A stretch of 64,000 nt of DNA from Chitinophagaceae bacterium (GTDB lineage: Bacteria; Bacteroidota; Bacteroidia; Chitinophagales; Chitinophagaceae): positions 1 to 64,000 of the forward strand of contig CANCSS010000002.1 of assembly GCA_947380905.1 (NCBI GenBank), in the 5' to 3' direction. Position numbers and translations under genes: made by a program. The notes under the pieces are model-generated. The model did no database searches. It was not told where the DNA came from and saw only the letters and a program-made list of their open reading frames with translations. Each line of letters begins with the position of its first letter. Position 1 is the first letter of the stretch. Positions 40,501 to 50,811 of the stretch are shown piece after piece.

Positions 40501-42049
40501 TGGATTAATTTCTCCTCCACCCCATCATGATATTTATTCGATCGAAGATTTATCTCAACTCATATTTGATTTAAAAAATGCCAACCGCGCTGCCAGAATT
40601 AATGTAAAATTAGTTTCAAAAGCAGGTGTTGGTACGATTGCTGCTGGTGTGACCAAAGCAAAAGCCGATGTTGTTTTGATTGCAGGTTTTGATGGAGGCA
40701 CAGGTGCTTCTCCACTAAGCTCTATCAAACACGCAGGTTTGCCATGGGAATTGGGATTGGCCGAAACACATCAAACCTTGGTAAAAAATAAATTACGTAG
40801 TCGTGTGGTAGTGCAAGCCGATGGCCAAATGAAAACGGGTCGTGATATTGCCATTGCTACTTTATTGGGTGCCGAAGAATGGGGCGTTGCCACTGCTGCC
40901 TTAATCGTAGAAGGTTGTATTATGATGCGCAAGTGTCATATGAATACCTGCCCGGTGGGGGTGGCTACACAAGACCCTGAATTACGCAAACGTTTTGCCG
41001 GAGATCCCGATCATGTGGTTCACTTTTTTGAATTCATAACGCAAGAGCTTCGTGAAATCATGGCCGAATTAGGTTATCGCACCATCAATGAAATGGTGGG
41101 ACAAGTAGATGCATTGACCATGCGCGAAAATATCACCCATTGGAAGTACAAGAATTTAGATTTAAGTGATGTGTTGTACAAAGCGCCTGCCGAAGCAGGT
41201 GTGGGCTTGTATCAAACAGAAACACAGGATCATTTGATGAGCGATGTATTGGATTGGAAATTATTAGCCGCAGCCAAACCTGCTATTGATGGTCAACAAA
41301 AAGTAAGCGCTCAATTTGAAATAAAAAATACAGACCGCACTACGGGCACCATCGTCTCTAATGAGATTACCAAAGTGTACAAAGCAAAAGGCTTACCAGA
41401 AGATACCCTACATTTTAAATTCAATGGAACTGCTGGTCAAAGCTTTGGCGCATTCAATACCAAAGGGGTTACTTTAGAATTAGAAGGGGATGCCAATGAT
41501 TATTTTGGCAAAGGATTGAGTGGCGCGCAATTGATCGTATATCCTGATAAAAAAGCAAGCTTTGTTCCAGAAGAAAATATCATCATAGGGAACGTAGCAT
41601 TTTATGGTGCCACCAGTGGTACTGCTTTTATTAGAGGAAAAGCCGGCGAAAGATTTGCAGTAAGAAATTCAGGAGCTACCATGGTAGTAGAAGGCATAGG
41701 CGATCATGGTTGTGAATACATGACAGGAGGCATCGCTGTTATATTAGGCGCTACAGGTAGAAACTTTGCAGCGGGCATGAGTGGCGGTATTGCTTATGTA
41801 TATGATGTGCAGAATCATTTTGAAGTTTTGTGTAATAAAGAAATGGTAGCGTTGGAAGCGACAGACAAGGAAGATCAGGTGCTATTAAAAAAGTTAATTC
41901 AACAGCATTTTGAGAAAACGGGTAGTGCGGTTGCTAAATTTATATTGGCCGATTTTGAACATCAGTTAAAACATATTATAAAAGTTTTTCCAACTGATTA
42001 CAAAAAGGCATTACAAAAACAAAAAGCAAAATTAATAACAGCAAAATAA
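37526..42049 (+). CDS. gltB: Glutamate synthase large subunit
   Basis: 1507 aa; DACGIGFVANIKG class II GATase start; GGKSNTGEGGEDEIRY; CHMNTCPVGVATQDPELRKRF. Confidence 0.97.
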   Translation: MTKNENLGLYNPAYEHDACGIGFVANIKGVKSHQNVIDGLTILENMEHRGACGCEINTGDGAGIMIQIPHEFFFDELLQQGIHLPDSNEYGVGFIFFPTDKSILAECKAIFARAAEKLGIEIIGYRKVPVVKDSIGPSALSVEPIMEQVFVRKPDYLTHPEDFERKLFVLKNYASHTINNAIKKEAIGFYMSSLSQSVIVYKGQLTSRQVRAYFPDLSEKRVVSAFGLIHSRFATNTFPSWKLAQPFRYIAHNGEINTLQGNLNWLRSNESSFFSPYFSKEEIEMILPVVTSGQSDSACLDNLIELLTLSGRSLPHVMMMLIPEAWDGNDLMDPVKKAFYEFHAAFMEPWDGPASISFTDGKIIGATLDRNGLRPSRYCVTNDDRVIMASETGVLPVDPSTIVEKGRLQPGKMFVVDMEAGKIISDTDLKQKICAQQPYGDWLNKYKIRLEELPEPRIQFTHLEHDQIFKYQKAFGYSKEDLENIIAPMALDGKEPIGSMGTDTPLAVLSDQPQHITSYFKQLFAQVTNPPIDPIRERMVMSLATFVGSQGNLLTEDPMASHCVALKHPILNNHELEKIRSIDTGVFQAKTLQCYFRADGKEGSLKRGLDRLCRYAVDAVEDGFEVIVLTDRSIDSEHAAIPTLLACASVHHHLIRKGLRGKVGIIVEAGDVWEVHHYACLIGFGATAINPYMALSTIRDMKLQEKIKSDYDAEKLKKNYIKAVNEGLYKVFSKMGISTLQSYQGAQIFEIIGINKEVVNRHFTGAISRIDGMGLDEIAKEILAKHDLAFAKKSSPVDRLTEGGVYQWKRRGEFHLFNPQTIHLLQHSTKANDYASFKKYSKLVNDQTEKACTLRSLFDFKPTRPSIAIDEVEPASAIYRRFATGAMSFGSISWEAHTTLAIAMNRLGGKSNTGEGGEDEIRYTKLPNGDSMRSAIKQVASARFGVTSYYLSEADELQIKMAQGAKPGEGGQLPGDKVDDWIGKTRHATPGVGLISPPPHHDIYSIEDLSQLIFDLKNANRAARINVKLVSKAGVGTIAAGVTKAKADVVLIAGFDGGTGASPLSSIKHAGLPWELGLAETHQTLVKNKLRSRVVVQADGQMKTGRDIAIATLLGAEEWGVATAALIVEGCIMMRKCHMNTCPVGVATQDPELRKRFAGDPDHVVHFFEFITQELREIMAELGYRTINEMVGQVDALTMRENITHWKYKNLDLSDVLYKAPAEAGVGLYQTETQDHLMSDVLDWKLLAAAKPAIDGQQKVSAQFEIKNTDRTTGTIVSNEITKVYKAKGLPEDTLHFKFNGTAGQSFGAFNTKGVTLELEGDANDYFGKGLSGAQLIVYPDKKASFVPEENIIIGNVAFYGATSGTAFIRGKAGERFAVRNSGATMVVEGIGDHGCEYMTGGIAVILGATGRNFAAGMSGGIAYVYDVQNHFEVLCNKEMVALEATDKEDQVLLKKLIQQHFEKTGSAVAKFILADFEHQLKHIIKVFPTDYKKALQKQKAKLITAK

Positions 42050-42074
42050 TCATTCATTTTTTTGAATAAAGCAT

Positions 42075-43550
42075 ATGGGCAAGCCAACTGGATTTAAAGA
42101 ATTTACGAGAGAACTTCCTTCTAAATTACCTGTGAAGGACAGAAAGACGAACTATAAAGAGTTTGTCTCTTTATTGCCTGAACAGAAATTGAATGAACAA
42201 TCGGCACGTTGCATGAATTGCGGTGTACCCTTTTGTCATAGTGGCTGTCCTTTAGGAAACATCATCCCAGAATTTAATGATGCAGTCTATCGCAAAGAAT
42301 GGAAAGACGCCTACGAAATATTAATATCCACCAATAACTTTCCGGAATTTACAGGAAGAATTTGTCCTGCCCCATGTGAGAGTGCCTGTGTATTGGGAAT
42401 TAACCAACCCGCAGTAACCATTGAAGAAATTGAAAAACATATTATTGAAATCGCTTTTGAAAAAGGATTTGTAGTTCCAAGGAAATTGAATGTAAGAACA
42501 GGCAAGAAAATTGCTGTGATAGGTTCTGGCCCAGCAGGTTTAGCAACTGCAGCGCAATTAAATTACGCAGGCCATGAAGTGACCGTTTATGAAAGAGATC
42601 CCAAGCCAGGAGGCTTACTTAGATTTGGTATTCCTGATTTTAAATTAGAGAAAACAGTTGTTGAACGTCGCATCAAAGTAATGGAAGAAGAAGGGGTACA
42701 ATTTATTTGCAATGCCCATGTGGGTGTGAATGTAAGAGTCAATGACATTATGCGTGATTATCATGCAGTGGTATTGGCGGGTGGATCGACCATTCCAAGA
42801 GATTTAAATATTCCAGGACGAGATTTAAAAGGCGTTCATTATGCCATGGAATTTTTAAAACAACAAAATAAAAGAGTAAGTGAGTTGTCTATAGAAGAAA
42901 CTGATATTCTAGCTACAAAAAAGAATGTAGTGGTGATTGGCGGTGGTGATACAGGCAGCGATTGTGTTGGAACCTCTAATAGACATTTAGCAAAATCAGT
43001 TACGCAATTTGAATTGTTGCCCAAACCTCCAGAAAGTAGGGCCAATTATATGCCATGGCCTACCTATCCTATGTTGTTGAAAACAACTACTTCTCACGAA
43101 GAAGGTGCGGACAGGATTTGGGAGGTGGCTACCAAAGCATTTATTGGTGATGAAAAAGGAAATTTAAAAGCATTACAAATAGTAGATTTAGAATGGACCA
43201 ATGCTGCCGATGGTAGACCAAGTAAGTTCACAGAAAAAGCAGGTAGCTTAAGAGAAATACCTTGCGAACTAGCACTACTAGCAATGGGATTTTTGCATCC
43301 TGAACCCACAGGCCTATTAGATGAATTAGGTATTGAGTTGGATGAGCGTGGAAATGTAAAAGCAACAGAACAAGCCTATCAAACCAATATTGCCAAGGTA
43401 TTTACTGCTGGAGATATGCGCAGAGGACAATCTTTAGTGGTTTGGGCTATTAGTGAAGGCAGGGAGTGTGCTCGTAAAGTAGACATCTATTTAACAGGAT
43501 CTTCCTTATTGGCTTCCAAGGATAGTAGTTTATTTGTTCAACAGGTATAG
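42075..43550 (+). CDS. gltD: Glutamate synthase small subunit
   Basis: QSARCMNCGVPFCHSGCPLGNIIPEFND; IAVIGSGPAGLATAAQLNYAGHEVTVYERDPKPGGLLRFGIP. Confidence 0.96.
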   Translation: MGKPTGFKEFTRELPSKLPVKDRKTNYKEFVSLLPEQKLNEQSARCMNCGVPFCHSGCPLGNIIPEFNDAVYRKEWKDAYEILISTNNFPEFTGRICPAPCESACVLGINQPAVTIEEIEKHIIEIAFEKGFVVPRKLNVRTGKKIAVIGSGPAGLATAAQLNYAGHEVTVYERDPKPGGLLRFGIPDFKLEKTVVERRIKVMEEEGVQFICNAHVGVNVRVNDIMRDYHAVVLAGGSTIPRDLNIPGRDLKGVHYAMEFLKQQNKRVSELSIEETDILATKKNVVVIGGGDTGSDCVGTSNRHLAKSVTQFELLPKPPESRANYMPWPTYPMLLKTTTSHEEGADRIWEVATKAFIGDEKGNLKALQIVDLEWTNAADGRPSKFTEKAGSLREIPCELALLAMGFLHPEPTGLLDELGIELDERGNVKATEQAYQTNIAKVFTAGDMRRGQSLVVWAISEGRECARKVDIYLTGSSLLASKDSSLFVQQV

Positions 43551-43791
43551 TCGATTCCAATTTATTTTATTGGGGCATTTTACTAAAATTTATCCACAAC
43601 AAAATTTTTGATTTTATTCTAATTTCTTACTGAAATCCAATATCAGTAGGAATCTTAGCAAGATTATTCGTTTCTCACATTATATAATATTAATTTATAT
43701 ATATTATTTATAATTCAAAATTTATAAAATAAATGTATTTTTGGATAATAAAATTCATATATAATATTTTATTAATGCTAAAATAACAACC

Positions 43792-45150
43792 ATGAAAAAC
43801 GAAACCGTACAAAAGTTTGCGCCCTTTATTCTTTTGCTCATTGTAGCCATTCTAGCCTTATTTGTACCACAGCTACCTGGCTTTCAAGGGGATGCTACCA
43901 CTTACAGTGGTGCTGATATATCATGGATATTGGTTGCAACAGCACTTGTCTTTATCATGACACCAGGTTTGGCCTTCTTCTATGGAGGAATGGTTCACCG
44001 CAAAAACATCATCTCTACGATGATTAAGAGCATTGTATCGGCTGGTATTGTTTCTGTTATTTGGATCAGTTTTGGATACAGCTTAAGCTTTGGCGAAAGT
44101 ATTCATGGCATCATTGGCAATCCAATGACGCATTTGTTTTTTAAAGGAGTAGTCAATGGCGCACCTACCCTACAAGGTGGCACTGCAATGACCATCCCTT
44201 TATTATTATTTGCTATGTTCCAATTGATGTTTGCCATCATCACTCCAGGATTGGTCGTTGGTGCTGTAGCAGAACGTATTAAATTCACTTCCTACATTTT
44301 ATTCATTGTTCTATTTATCATATTGGTATATGCTCCATTGGCACATTGGTCTTGGCATCCAAATGGCTTTTTATTAAAAATGGGTGCCCTTGATTTTGCG
44401 GGTGGAACAGTAGTTCATATTAGTGCTGGTTGCGCTGCCTTAGCAGGCGCGATTGTTTTAAAATCTCGCCGCTCTAAATTGGAACAACAAGAAATTCCTC
44501 CTGCCAATATTCCTTATGTATTAATTGGTACTGGTTTACTTTGGTTTGGTTGGTTTGGATTCAATGCAGGTTCTGCATTGGGTGCAAATAGTTTAGCCAT
44601 CAACGCTTTTGCTACCACCAATACTGCTGCTGCAGCTGCTGGTTTAGCATGGATGTTTTTTGATGTCTTAAAAGGAAGAAAACCTTCTGTACTTGGATTT
44701 TGCATTGGAGCCGTGGTAGGGTTAGTAGCCATTACTCCTGCTGCAGGCTTTGTGGGGATACCACAAAGTATATTTATTGGAATGATTGCAGCCATTATTT
44801 CAAATGTTGCAAGTCATGTATTCAAATTGTCAAGAGTTGATGATACCCTAGATGTATTCCCTTGTCATGGCATTGGGGGAATGGTAGGTATGTTGATGAC
44901 TGGAATATTTGCTTCAAAATCGGTAAATGCAGCTGGTGCTGATGGATTGTTTTATGGCAACCCAAGCTTTTTCTTTATCCAACTTAAAGCCATGTTGATT
45001 GTTGTATTTTATAGCTTCACAGTATCTTTCTTAATTTTTAAATTGATTTCCATTATCATGCCATTGAGAGTGACTGAAGAAGACGAAGAATTGGGATTAG
45101 ACGCTACTCAACATGATGAAAAATATGGCAGAAACCCCCTAAAGGCATAG
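43792..45150 (+). CDS. amt: Ammonium transporter
   Basis: MTPGLAFFYGGMVHRKNIISTM; DFAGGTVVHISAGCAAL; GFNAGSAL; FPCHGIGGMVGMLMTGIFAS. Confidence 0.96.
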   Translation: MKNETVQKFAPFILLLIVAILALFVPQLPGFQGDATTYSGADISWILVATALVFIMTPGLAFFYGGMVHRKNIISTMIKSIVSAGIVSVIWISFGYSLSFGESIHGIIGNPMTHLFFKGVVNGAPTLQGGTAMTIPLLLFAMFQLMFAIITPGLVVGAVAERIKFTSYILFIVLFIILVYAPLAHWSWHPNGFLLKMGALDFAGGTVVHISAGCAALAGAIVLKSRRSKLEQQEIPPANIPYVLIGTGLLWFGWFGFNAGSALGANSLAINAFATTNTAAAAAGLAWMFFDVLKGRKPSVLGFCIGAVVGLVAITPAAGFVGIPQSIFIGMIAAIISNVASHVFKLSRVDDTLDVFPCHGIGGMVGMLMTGIFASKSVNAAGADGLFYGNPSFFFIQLKAMLIVVFYSFTVSFLIFKLISIIMPLRVTEEDEELGLDATQHDEKYGRNPLKA

Positions 45151-45186
45151 TTTATATGTGTTTTCTTGCTGTTGTGAAAGCAAGTG

Positions 45187-45216
45187 AAGGTCCGAATGAA
45201 ATTTCGGACCTTTTTT
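45187..45216 (+). terminator. Intrinsic terminator of amt
   Basis: aaggtccgaa-tgaaat-ttcggacctt followed by tttt. Confidence 0.85.
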
Positions 45217-45232
45217 ATTATATTAGTGCTAC

Positions 45233-45994
45233 ATGAAAGCATTTATAAAAGCCATTCAGTTTCTTTATTCTTTATATGCACTATTGGTATTTTCTCTACT
45301 TACCATACTATCTGCAATAGCCCTAATATTCCTTTTGCCATTTGGTAGAAAGAAATTAGGCAATCGCGTTTACTTCGTATGTAGATATTGGTCCAAAAGT
45401 TTTTACTTTTTTATTGGCTTCCGACATGAAGAAATTTATGAAGCCAATCATCAATTTAATCGCCCTCATATATTTGTTGGTAACCACAATTCCTATATGG
45501 ACATTCCTCCTATAGTTCAATTAAAACATCAACCCATTCGAGCACTGGGTAAATTTGAATCTTCAAAAATTCCCATATTTGGTTGGGTATACCGAGCAGC
45601 AGTTATAATGGTAGACCGAAGTAGCCCTGCAAAAAGAGCGCAAAGTTTAAGAAATTTAAAAGCCGCTTTACATAAAAAAGTTTCCATTTTTATTTTTCCA
45701 GAAGGCACTTTTAGCATGACCACTGAAACACCATTAAAATCTTTTTACAATGGTGCTTTTAAATTGGCCATCGAAATGAACATACCCATACAACCAATAT
45801 TAATGGTGGATGCAGTGGATAGAATGCATTTTGATAGCCTATTTTCATTAACTCCTGGCAAAAACCGAGTAGTTTATCTTGAAACCATTGAAGTAGCTCA
45901 CTATACCATCGACCAAATGGATCAATTGCGAGATTTAGTTTATGAAAAAATGGACCAAGGCATGAGAAGATATAGAAAGTATCCAAAATCATAG
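45233..45994 (+). CDS. 1-acyl-sn-glycerol-3-phosphate acyltransferase (PlsC-like)
   Basis: VGNHNSYMDIPPIVQ (NHxxxxD), FPEGTFS. Confidence 0.9.
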   Translation: MKAFIKAIQFLYSLYALLVFSLLTILSAIALIFLLPFGRKKLGNRVYFVCRYWSKSFYFFIGFRHEEIYEANHQFNRPHIFVGNHNSYMDIPPIVQLKHQPIRALGKFESSKIPIFGWVYRAAVIMVDRSSPAKRAQSLRNLKAALHKKVSIFIFPEGTFSMTTETPLKSFYNGAFKLAIEMNIPIQPILMVDAVDRMHFDSLFSLTPGKNRVVYLETIEVAHYTIDQMDQLRDLVYEKMDQGMRRYRKYPKS

Positions 45995-46015
45995 TGTATT
46001 TTTGCACCCCAAACG

Positions 46016-48451
46016 ATGTACGCCGAAATTATCATACCCTTAGCACTTCCTAAAAATTATACTTGGATGATTCCCGAAATCATGCAGGCCGATTTGATGA
46101 TAGGAATGAGAGTAGAAGTGATGCTGGGTGCCAATAAAAGATATGCAGGCATTGTAAAAAAAATATTCCCGGAGAAGCCAGCAGATTTTAATCCCAAACC
46201 CATTTTATCTATACTTGACGATCAGCCGATCCTTTATCCACCTCAACTGAATTTATGGGAATGGATGGCGCAATACTATATGTGTACTGAAGGCGAAGTG
46301 ATGCAGGCAGCCATACCCAGTCATTTAAAAATATCAAGTGAAAGTGTATTTATATTGAATGATGCCCATACCAATGATGGAAAAAATTTAAGTGATTCCG
46401 AATACATTGTTAGCGAAGCATTGGAAATTAGAAAAGTACTGAGCTTGCTTGAAATTCAAAAATTACTTGATAAAAAATCGGTCTACCCTATCATTAATAA
46501 ATTGATTCAAAAAGGAATTTGCTTTGTGCAAGAAAATATGAAGGATAAATATAAAATAAAAGAAGAAACTTTTATTTTATTGCACCCCAATTATAGAAAT
46601 GAAGCCGCCTTAGAAACCTTATTAAATGATTGGACCAGAGCACCGAAGCAATTAGAACTATTGCTTGCCTTTTTACACTATGAAAAAACAGAAGGAGAAG
46701 TGAGGCAAAAAGAGATGCTTGAAAAATCTGGTGCTTCTAGTGCACAATTAAAAGCATTGATAGACAAAGGGGTGCTAATGGCCGAAAAAAGAAAAAAAGA
46801 TCGATTGCCAACAGACCCTGCTCAAGGCAATCAAGATTTTCATAGTTTATCAAAGCAACAATTGGAAGCACTTAATACTATCCATGAACAATTAGCTACC
46901 CTTCCTGTGCATCTTTTACATGGCATTACGGGTAGTGGAAAAACTCAAATTTACGTTGCCCTTATCAAGGAAGCCATCAAGCAAAATAAACAAGCTTTGT
47001 ATATGTTGCCTGAGATTGCACTAACAGCTCAAATGATAAGACGTTTAAAAAAATATTTCGGAGGCAGCATTGCTATCTATCATTCTAAATTCAATCCCAA
47101 CGAAAGGGTCGAAATATGGAACAAGGTTAAAACAGGTGAAATTAAAATTGTATTGGGTGCCAGGTCGGCCTTATTCCTGCCCTACCAGGATTTATCACTA
47201 ATCATCATTGATGAAGAGCATGATCCTTCTTACAAACAACAGGAACCTGCTCCAAGATACCAAGCAAGAGATACTGCTATTTATTACGCAAGTCAAATCA
47301 ACGCCAAAGTAGTGCTAGGCTCTGCCACCCCTTCGGTGGAAACTTATTTTAACGCTGTGTCTAAAAAATATGGTTACACCTATTTAAGCGAACGCTTTAA
47401 CCAAGGCGCGCTTCCAACCATTCAATTGATAGATATCAAAAAACAGCCTGCAGGGACCGCTATTTTAACACCCGAATTATTGGCTTCGATAAAAAAGACC
47501 ATTGACCATAAAAAACAAGTCATCTTATTCCAAAATAGACGCGGTTATGCCCCCTATTTGATTTGTGAAACCTGCGGTTGGATTCCTCATTGCGAACATT
47601 GCGATGTTACCCTTACCTATCACAAAGCTAAAAATGTATTGTCCTGCCATTATTGTGGTGCCAGCTATCCGATTGTGTCTACTTGCAAAGCTTGCGGCAA
47701 ACAACATTTTAAACAAAAAAGTTTTGGTACAGAGCAAATTGAAGAAAAATTAAATCAAAGCCTTCCTGGAGTTGTTGTGGCAAGAATGGATTTAGACAAT
47801 GTGAAAGGCAAAAATGAACACGACCAATTGATTCAACAATTTGAACAAAAACAAATTGACATTCTCGTAGGCACCCAAATGGTCGTAAAAGGATTGGACT
47901 TTGAAAATGTGGATTTAGTAGGCATTGTGGATGCTGACAGCTTATTAAATTTTAATCATTACAGAGTCAACGAAAGAGCTTTTCAAATGATGGAACAAGT
48001 AAGTGGAAGAGCCGGCCGAACCAATGACCAAGGAAAAGTAATCATCCAAGTAAGTCAAACACAACACCCCATAGTACAACTGGTGCAACAACATGATTAT
48101 TTTGGATTTTATGCATTTGAAATTCAAAATAGAAAACATTTTGCCTACCCTCCATTTAGCAGGTTGGTAAGTTTGTTATTTAAGCACAAAGAAAATAATA
48201 TTGCAGAAGAAGCAATCAACCATTTTTATCAGTCCCTTGGCCCAGCCATTCAAAAAACAGTATTAGGTCCAGCACAGCCCATTGTAAATAGAGTAAGAAA
48301 TAAATACATTTGGGAATTGGCAGTGAAAATTTCAAAACAACCTGCCTCATTACTTCTCGCTAAAAAACAATTGTTACATTTCATTCGCTTATTACAAGTG
48401 CACCCTAGATACAAATCGGTACAAATTGTGATAGACATTGATCCAAATTAA
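46016..48451 (+). CDS. priA: Primosomal protein N' (PriA helicase)
   Basis: LLHGITGSGKTQIYVALI; IIIDEEHDPSYKQQEPAPRYQARD; zinc cysteines CETCGWIPHCEHCDVTLTYHKAKNVLSCHYCG. Confidence 0.96.
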   Translation: MYAEIIIPLALPKNYTWMIPEIMQADLMIGMRVEVMLGANKRYAGIVKKIFPEKPADFNPKPILSILDDQPILYPPQLNLWEWMAQYYMCTEGEVMQAAIPSHLKISSESVFILNDAHTNDGKNLSDSEYIVSEALEIRKVLSLLEIQKLLDKKSVYPIINKLIQKGICFVQENMKDKYKIKEETFILLHPNYRNEAALETLLNDWTRAPKQLELLLAFLHYEKTEGEVRQKEMLEKSGASSAQLKALIDKGVLMAEKRKKDRLPTDPAQGNQDFHSLSKQQLEALNTIHEQLATLPVHLLHGITGSGKTQIYVALIKEAIKQNKQALYMLPEIALTAQMIRRLKKYFGGSIAIYHSKFNPNERVEIWNKVKTGEIKIVLGARSALFLPYQDLSLIIIDEEHDPSYKQQEPAPRYQARDTAIYYASQINAKVVLGSATPSVETYFNAVSKKYGYTYLSERFNQGALPTIQLIDIKKQPAGTAILTPELLASIKKTIDHKKQVILFQNRRGYAPYLICETCGWIPHCEHCDVTLTYHKAKNVLSCHYCGASYPIVSTCKACGKQHFKQKSFGTEQIEEKLNQSLPGVVVARMDLDNVKGKNEHDQLIQQFEQKQIDILVGTQMVVKGLDFENVDLVGIVDADSLLNFNHYRVNERAFQMMEQVSGRAGRTNDQGKVIIQVSQTQHPIVQLVQQHDYFGFYAFEIQNRKHFAYPPFSRLVSLLFKHKENNIAEEAINHFYQSLGPAIQKTVLGPAQPIVNRVRNKYIWELAVKISKQPASLLLAKKQLLHFIRLLQVHPRYKSVQIVIDIDPN

Positions 48452-48455
48452 TGCT

Positions 48456-49469
48456 ATGGTCATTGAAGAAAATAGTTCACTTCAGCGTTATACCAGTTTC
48501 GGGTGCTATGAAATAGGTCGCTACCTTATTCGCATCTCCTCCACTGATGCGCTTTTGGAAGCGATTGCTTGGAGCAAAGAAAAAAAATTGCCTTATTTGG
48601 TTTTGGGTAGTGGAAGCAATCTTCTATTTACAAAGTCTTTTGAGGGTATTTTGCTAAAAATGGAAATTATGGGGATTAAAAAAACAAATGAGACAGCCAC
48701 GGATGTTTTTTTAAGCGTGGGCGCTGGCGAAAACTGGCATCACTTTGTAAGTTATTGTGTTCAAAAAGGTTGGGGTGGCATTGAAAATCTTAGCTTGATT
48801 CCTGGCACAGTAGGTGCAAGCCCCATTCAAAATATTGGAGCTTATGGGGTAGAAGTGCAAGAAACCATTGCTGCTGTAACTGCCATAGATACGCAAACAA
48901 ACCAGTTGACTACCTTCAATAACAAGGAATGTGATTTTGGCTATAGAGAGAGTCTTTTCAAAAAAGTAAAAAATAGATACGTAATTACCGAGGTTCAATT
49001 TATTTTAAAAAAACAACCCCAATTAAAAACGGATTACGGTGCTATTAAAGAAGTTTTACATGAAAAAAATATCAAAAACCCAAGCTTAGCAACTATTTCC
49101 CAAGCCATCATACAAATTAGATCTTCTAAATTACCCGACCCCCATCAACTGGGCAACGCAGGTAGCTTTTTCAAAAATCCTAGCATCAGTAAAACTAATT
49201 TTGAAAAATTAAAACTTTCTTTTCCAACCATGATTGCTTTTCCTATTTCCGACGATGTTTATAAAATTTCGGCCGAATGGTTGATAGAACATTGCGGCTG
49301 GAAAGGCAGTAAAAAAGGAGCAGTAGGTTGTTATGAAAAACAATCCTTAGTGATTGTCAACTATGGCCAGGCCACTGGAAAAGAAATATTTGATTTCTCA
49401 GAAGAAATTATTCAATCTGTCCTCCAAAAATTTGCTATTTTATTAGAGCGCGAAGTAACTATTTTATAA
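48456..49469 (+). CDS. murB: UDP-N-acetylmuramate dehydrogenase
   Basis: YLVLGSGSNLLFT; GGIENLSLIPGTVGASPIQNIGAYGVE; GNAGSFFKNP. ATG 48456 preferred over TTG 48438. Confidence 0.94.
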   Translation: MVIEENSSLQRYTSFGCYEIGRYLIRISSTDALLEAIAWSKEKKLPYLVLGSGSNLLFTKSFEGILLKMEIMGIKKTNETATDVFLSVGAGENWHHFVSYCVQKGWGGIENLSLIPGTVGASPIQNIGAYGVEVQETIAAVTAIDTQTNQLTTFNNKECDFGYRESLFKKVKNRYVITEVQFILKKQPQLKTDYGAIKEVLHEKNIKNPSLATISQAIIQIRSSKLPDPHQLGNAGSFFKNPSISKTNFEKLKLSFPTMIAFPISDDVYKISAEWLIEHCGWKGSKKGAVGCYEKQSLVIVNYGQATGKEIFDFSEEIIQSVLQKFAILLEREVTIL

Positions 49470-50759
49470 TTAATATAAAACTATAATATCAGTTCTTCGA
49501 TTCATCGACCTCCCTGGAACAGTTTTATTGTCCCCAATTGGCCTAGTATCTGCATATCCCTTGGTACTTACTCTTTTATTTTCTATCCCCTTTTTTATTA
49601 AATAAGCACTCACAGCCATAGCCCTTTGCTCTGATAATTTTTGATTGATTTTTAAGGAACCTGTATTGTCTGTATGTCCACCTATGGCCAAAGACATATT
49701 TGGATAGGCTTTCATCACCAATACAATAGAATCCAACCCTGCAAATATCTGTTTGGTCAGCAATGTTTTACCTGAAGCAAATTTAAGATTGGAGCTAAAA
49801 CGATCAATCAGTGGTTGCAAATTGGCACATCCATGATTCCCTGAGATACCCGCCACTGTTGGACATTGGTCATCTTCATCATTGATGCCATCTTTATCTG
49901 AATCCGGAATGGGACAGCCTTGATAACGGTCTACCCCTTTTTGATTAGGACATTTATCTTCTTCATCATTGATGCCATCTTTGTCTTTATCAGGAATAGG
50001 ACAACCATGGTACTTAACTGGACCTGGCGCATTTGGACATTGATCATTTTCATCATTTACCCCATCATCATCGGCATCTGGAACAGGACAACCATGGTAT
50101 TTTGCTAAACCAGATTTGTTTGGACATTCATCTGCATCTCCTACTACGCCGTCATTGTCTGCATCAACAAAAACAGGCGCTTCAGGAATCATCACTGGTT
50201 TTTTGTTTCTTAACTTTAAAGGATATGTATAACTAATATAATGCGCAAAATGAATTTTTGTTAATGGAGAAAGTTCGGCTCTATAGGTACTAGAAATATG
50301 GATAAAGGAGCCTTGATTGGCTTTTAGTTGTATCCCTGCCCCTATAGGTACATAAGCAGTGTAAAAAGAGGCTTGGTCTGTTGCAACACCAACACCCCCT
50401 GTAATATAAGGCACTATCTTTTTATCATCTGTTGCTAACTTATAATTCAAATTGGCGTCAATGGCAAAATAGTATTGATTGGTTTTGGCTTGCGTAATCA
50501 ATTTTGAAACATAATATGGATATTTTAAAGAAGCCATATCTAAATTGACCATTGCATCTAATTGAGTAGTCATCCCCTTAAAAAATTGTAACCCAAAATA
50601 AGGAGCAGCCGTAGTCAAGTTATCGGTGCCATTGGTTTTTTTAAAATCCAATATGCCAATTTTAAACCCAATAGAAGGCACTTTAATACTTGCTGTATCT
50701 TGCGCATGACCCAACATATAAAAAGTAAAAGCCGTTAGTAACAAAATTGCTTTTTTCAT
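49470..50759 (-). CDS. OmpA-family outer-membrane protein with thrombospondin type-3 repeats
   Basis: Beta-barrel N-half; four TSP3 repeats; C-terminal OmpA domain (LAIGGHTDNTGSLKINQKLSEQRAMAVSAYLIKKGI). Confidence 0.93.
   Translation of the reverse strand: MKKAILLLTAFTFYMLGHAQDTASIKVPSIGFKIGILDFKKTNGTDNLTTAAPYFGLQFFKGMTTQLDAMVNLDMASLKYPYYVSKLITQAKTNQYYFAIDANLNYKLATDDKKIVPYITGGVGVATDQASFYTAYVPIGAGIQLKANQGSFIHISSTYRAELSPLTKIHFAHYISYTYPLKLRNKKPVMIPEAPVFVDADNDGVVGDADECPNKSGLAKYHGCPVPDADDDGVNDENDQCPNAPGPVKYHGCPIPDKDKDGINDEEDKCPNQKGVDRYQGCPIPDSDKDGINDEDDQCPTVAGISGNHGCANLQPLIDRFSSNLKFASGKTLLTKQIFAGLDSIVLVMKAYPNMSLAIGGHTDNTGSLKINQKLSEQRAMAVSAYLIKKGIENKRVSTKGYADTRPIGDNKTVPGRSMNRRTDIIVLY
49824..50165 (-). 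repeat. Four tandem ~87-bp repeats encoding TSP3 calcium-binding motifs
   Basis: D(A/K/S)DxDGxxDExDxCPN...(Y/N)xGCP(I/V)P period of 29 aa in the translation. Confidence 0.8.
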
Positions 50760-50811
50760 GTGCTCCAGGGATATTTAATTGAATACGAATTTAAGGTAAT
50801 TCCTTGAAATA

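Noticed and set aside
49824-50165. Tandem 87-bp repeats considered as CRISPR or satellite-like
   Set aside because: They encode TSP3 calcium-binding repeats of an OmpA-family protein, a common Bacteroidota architecture.
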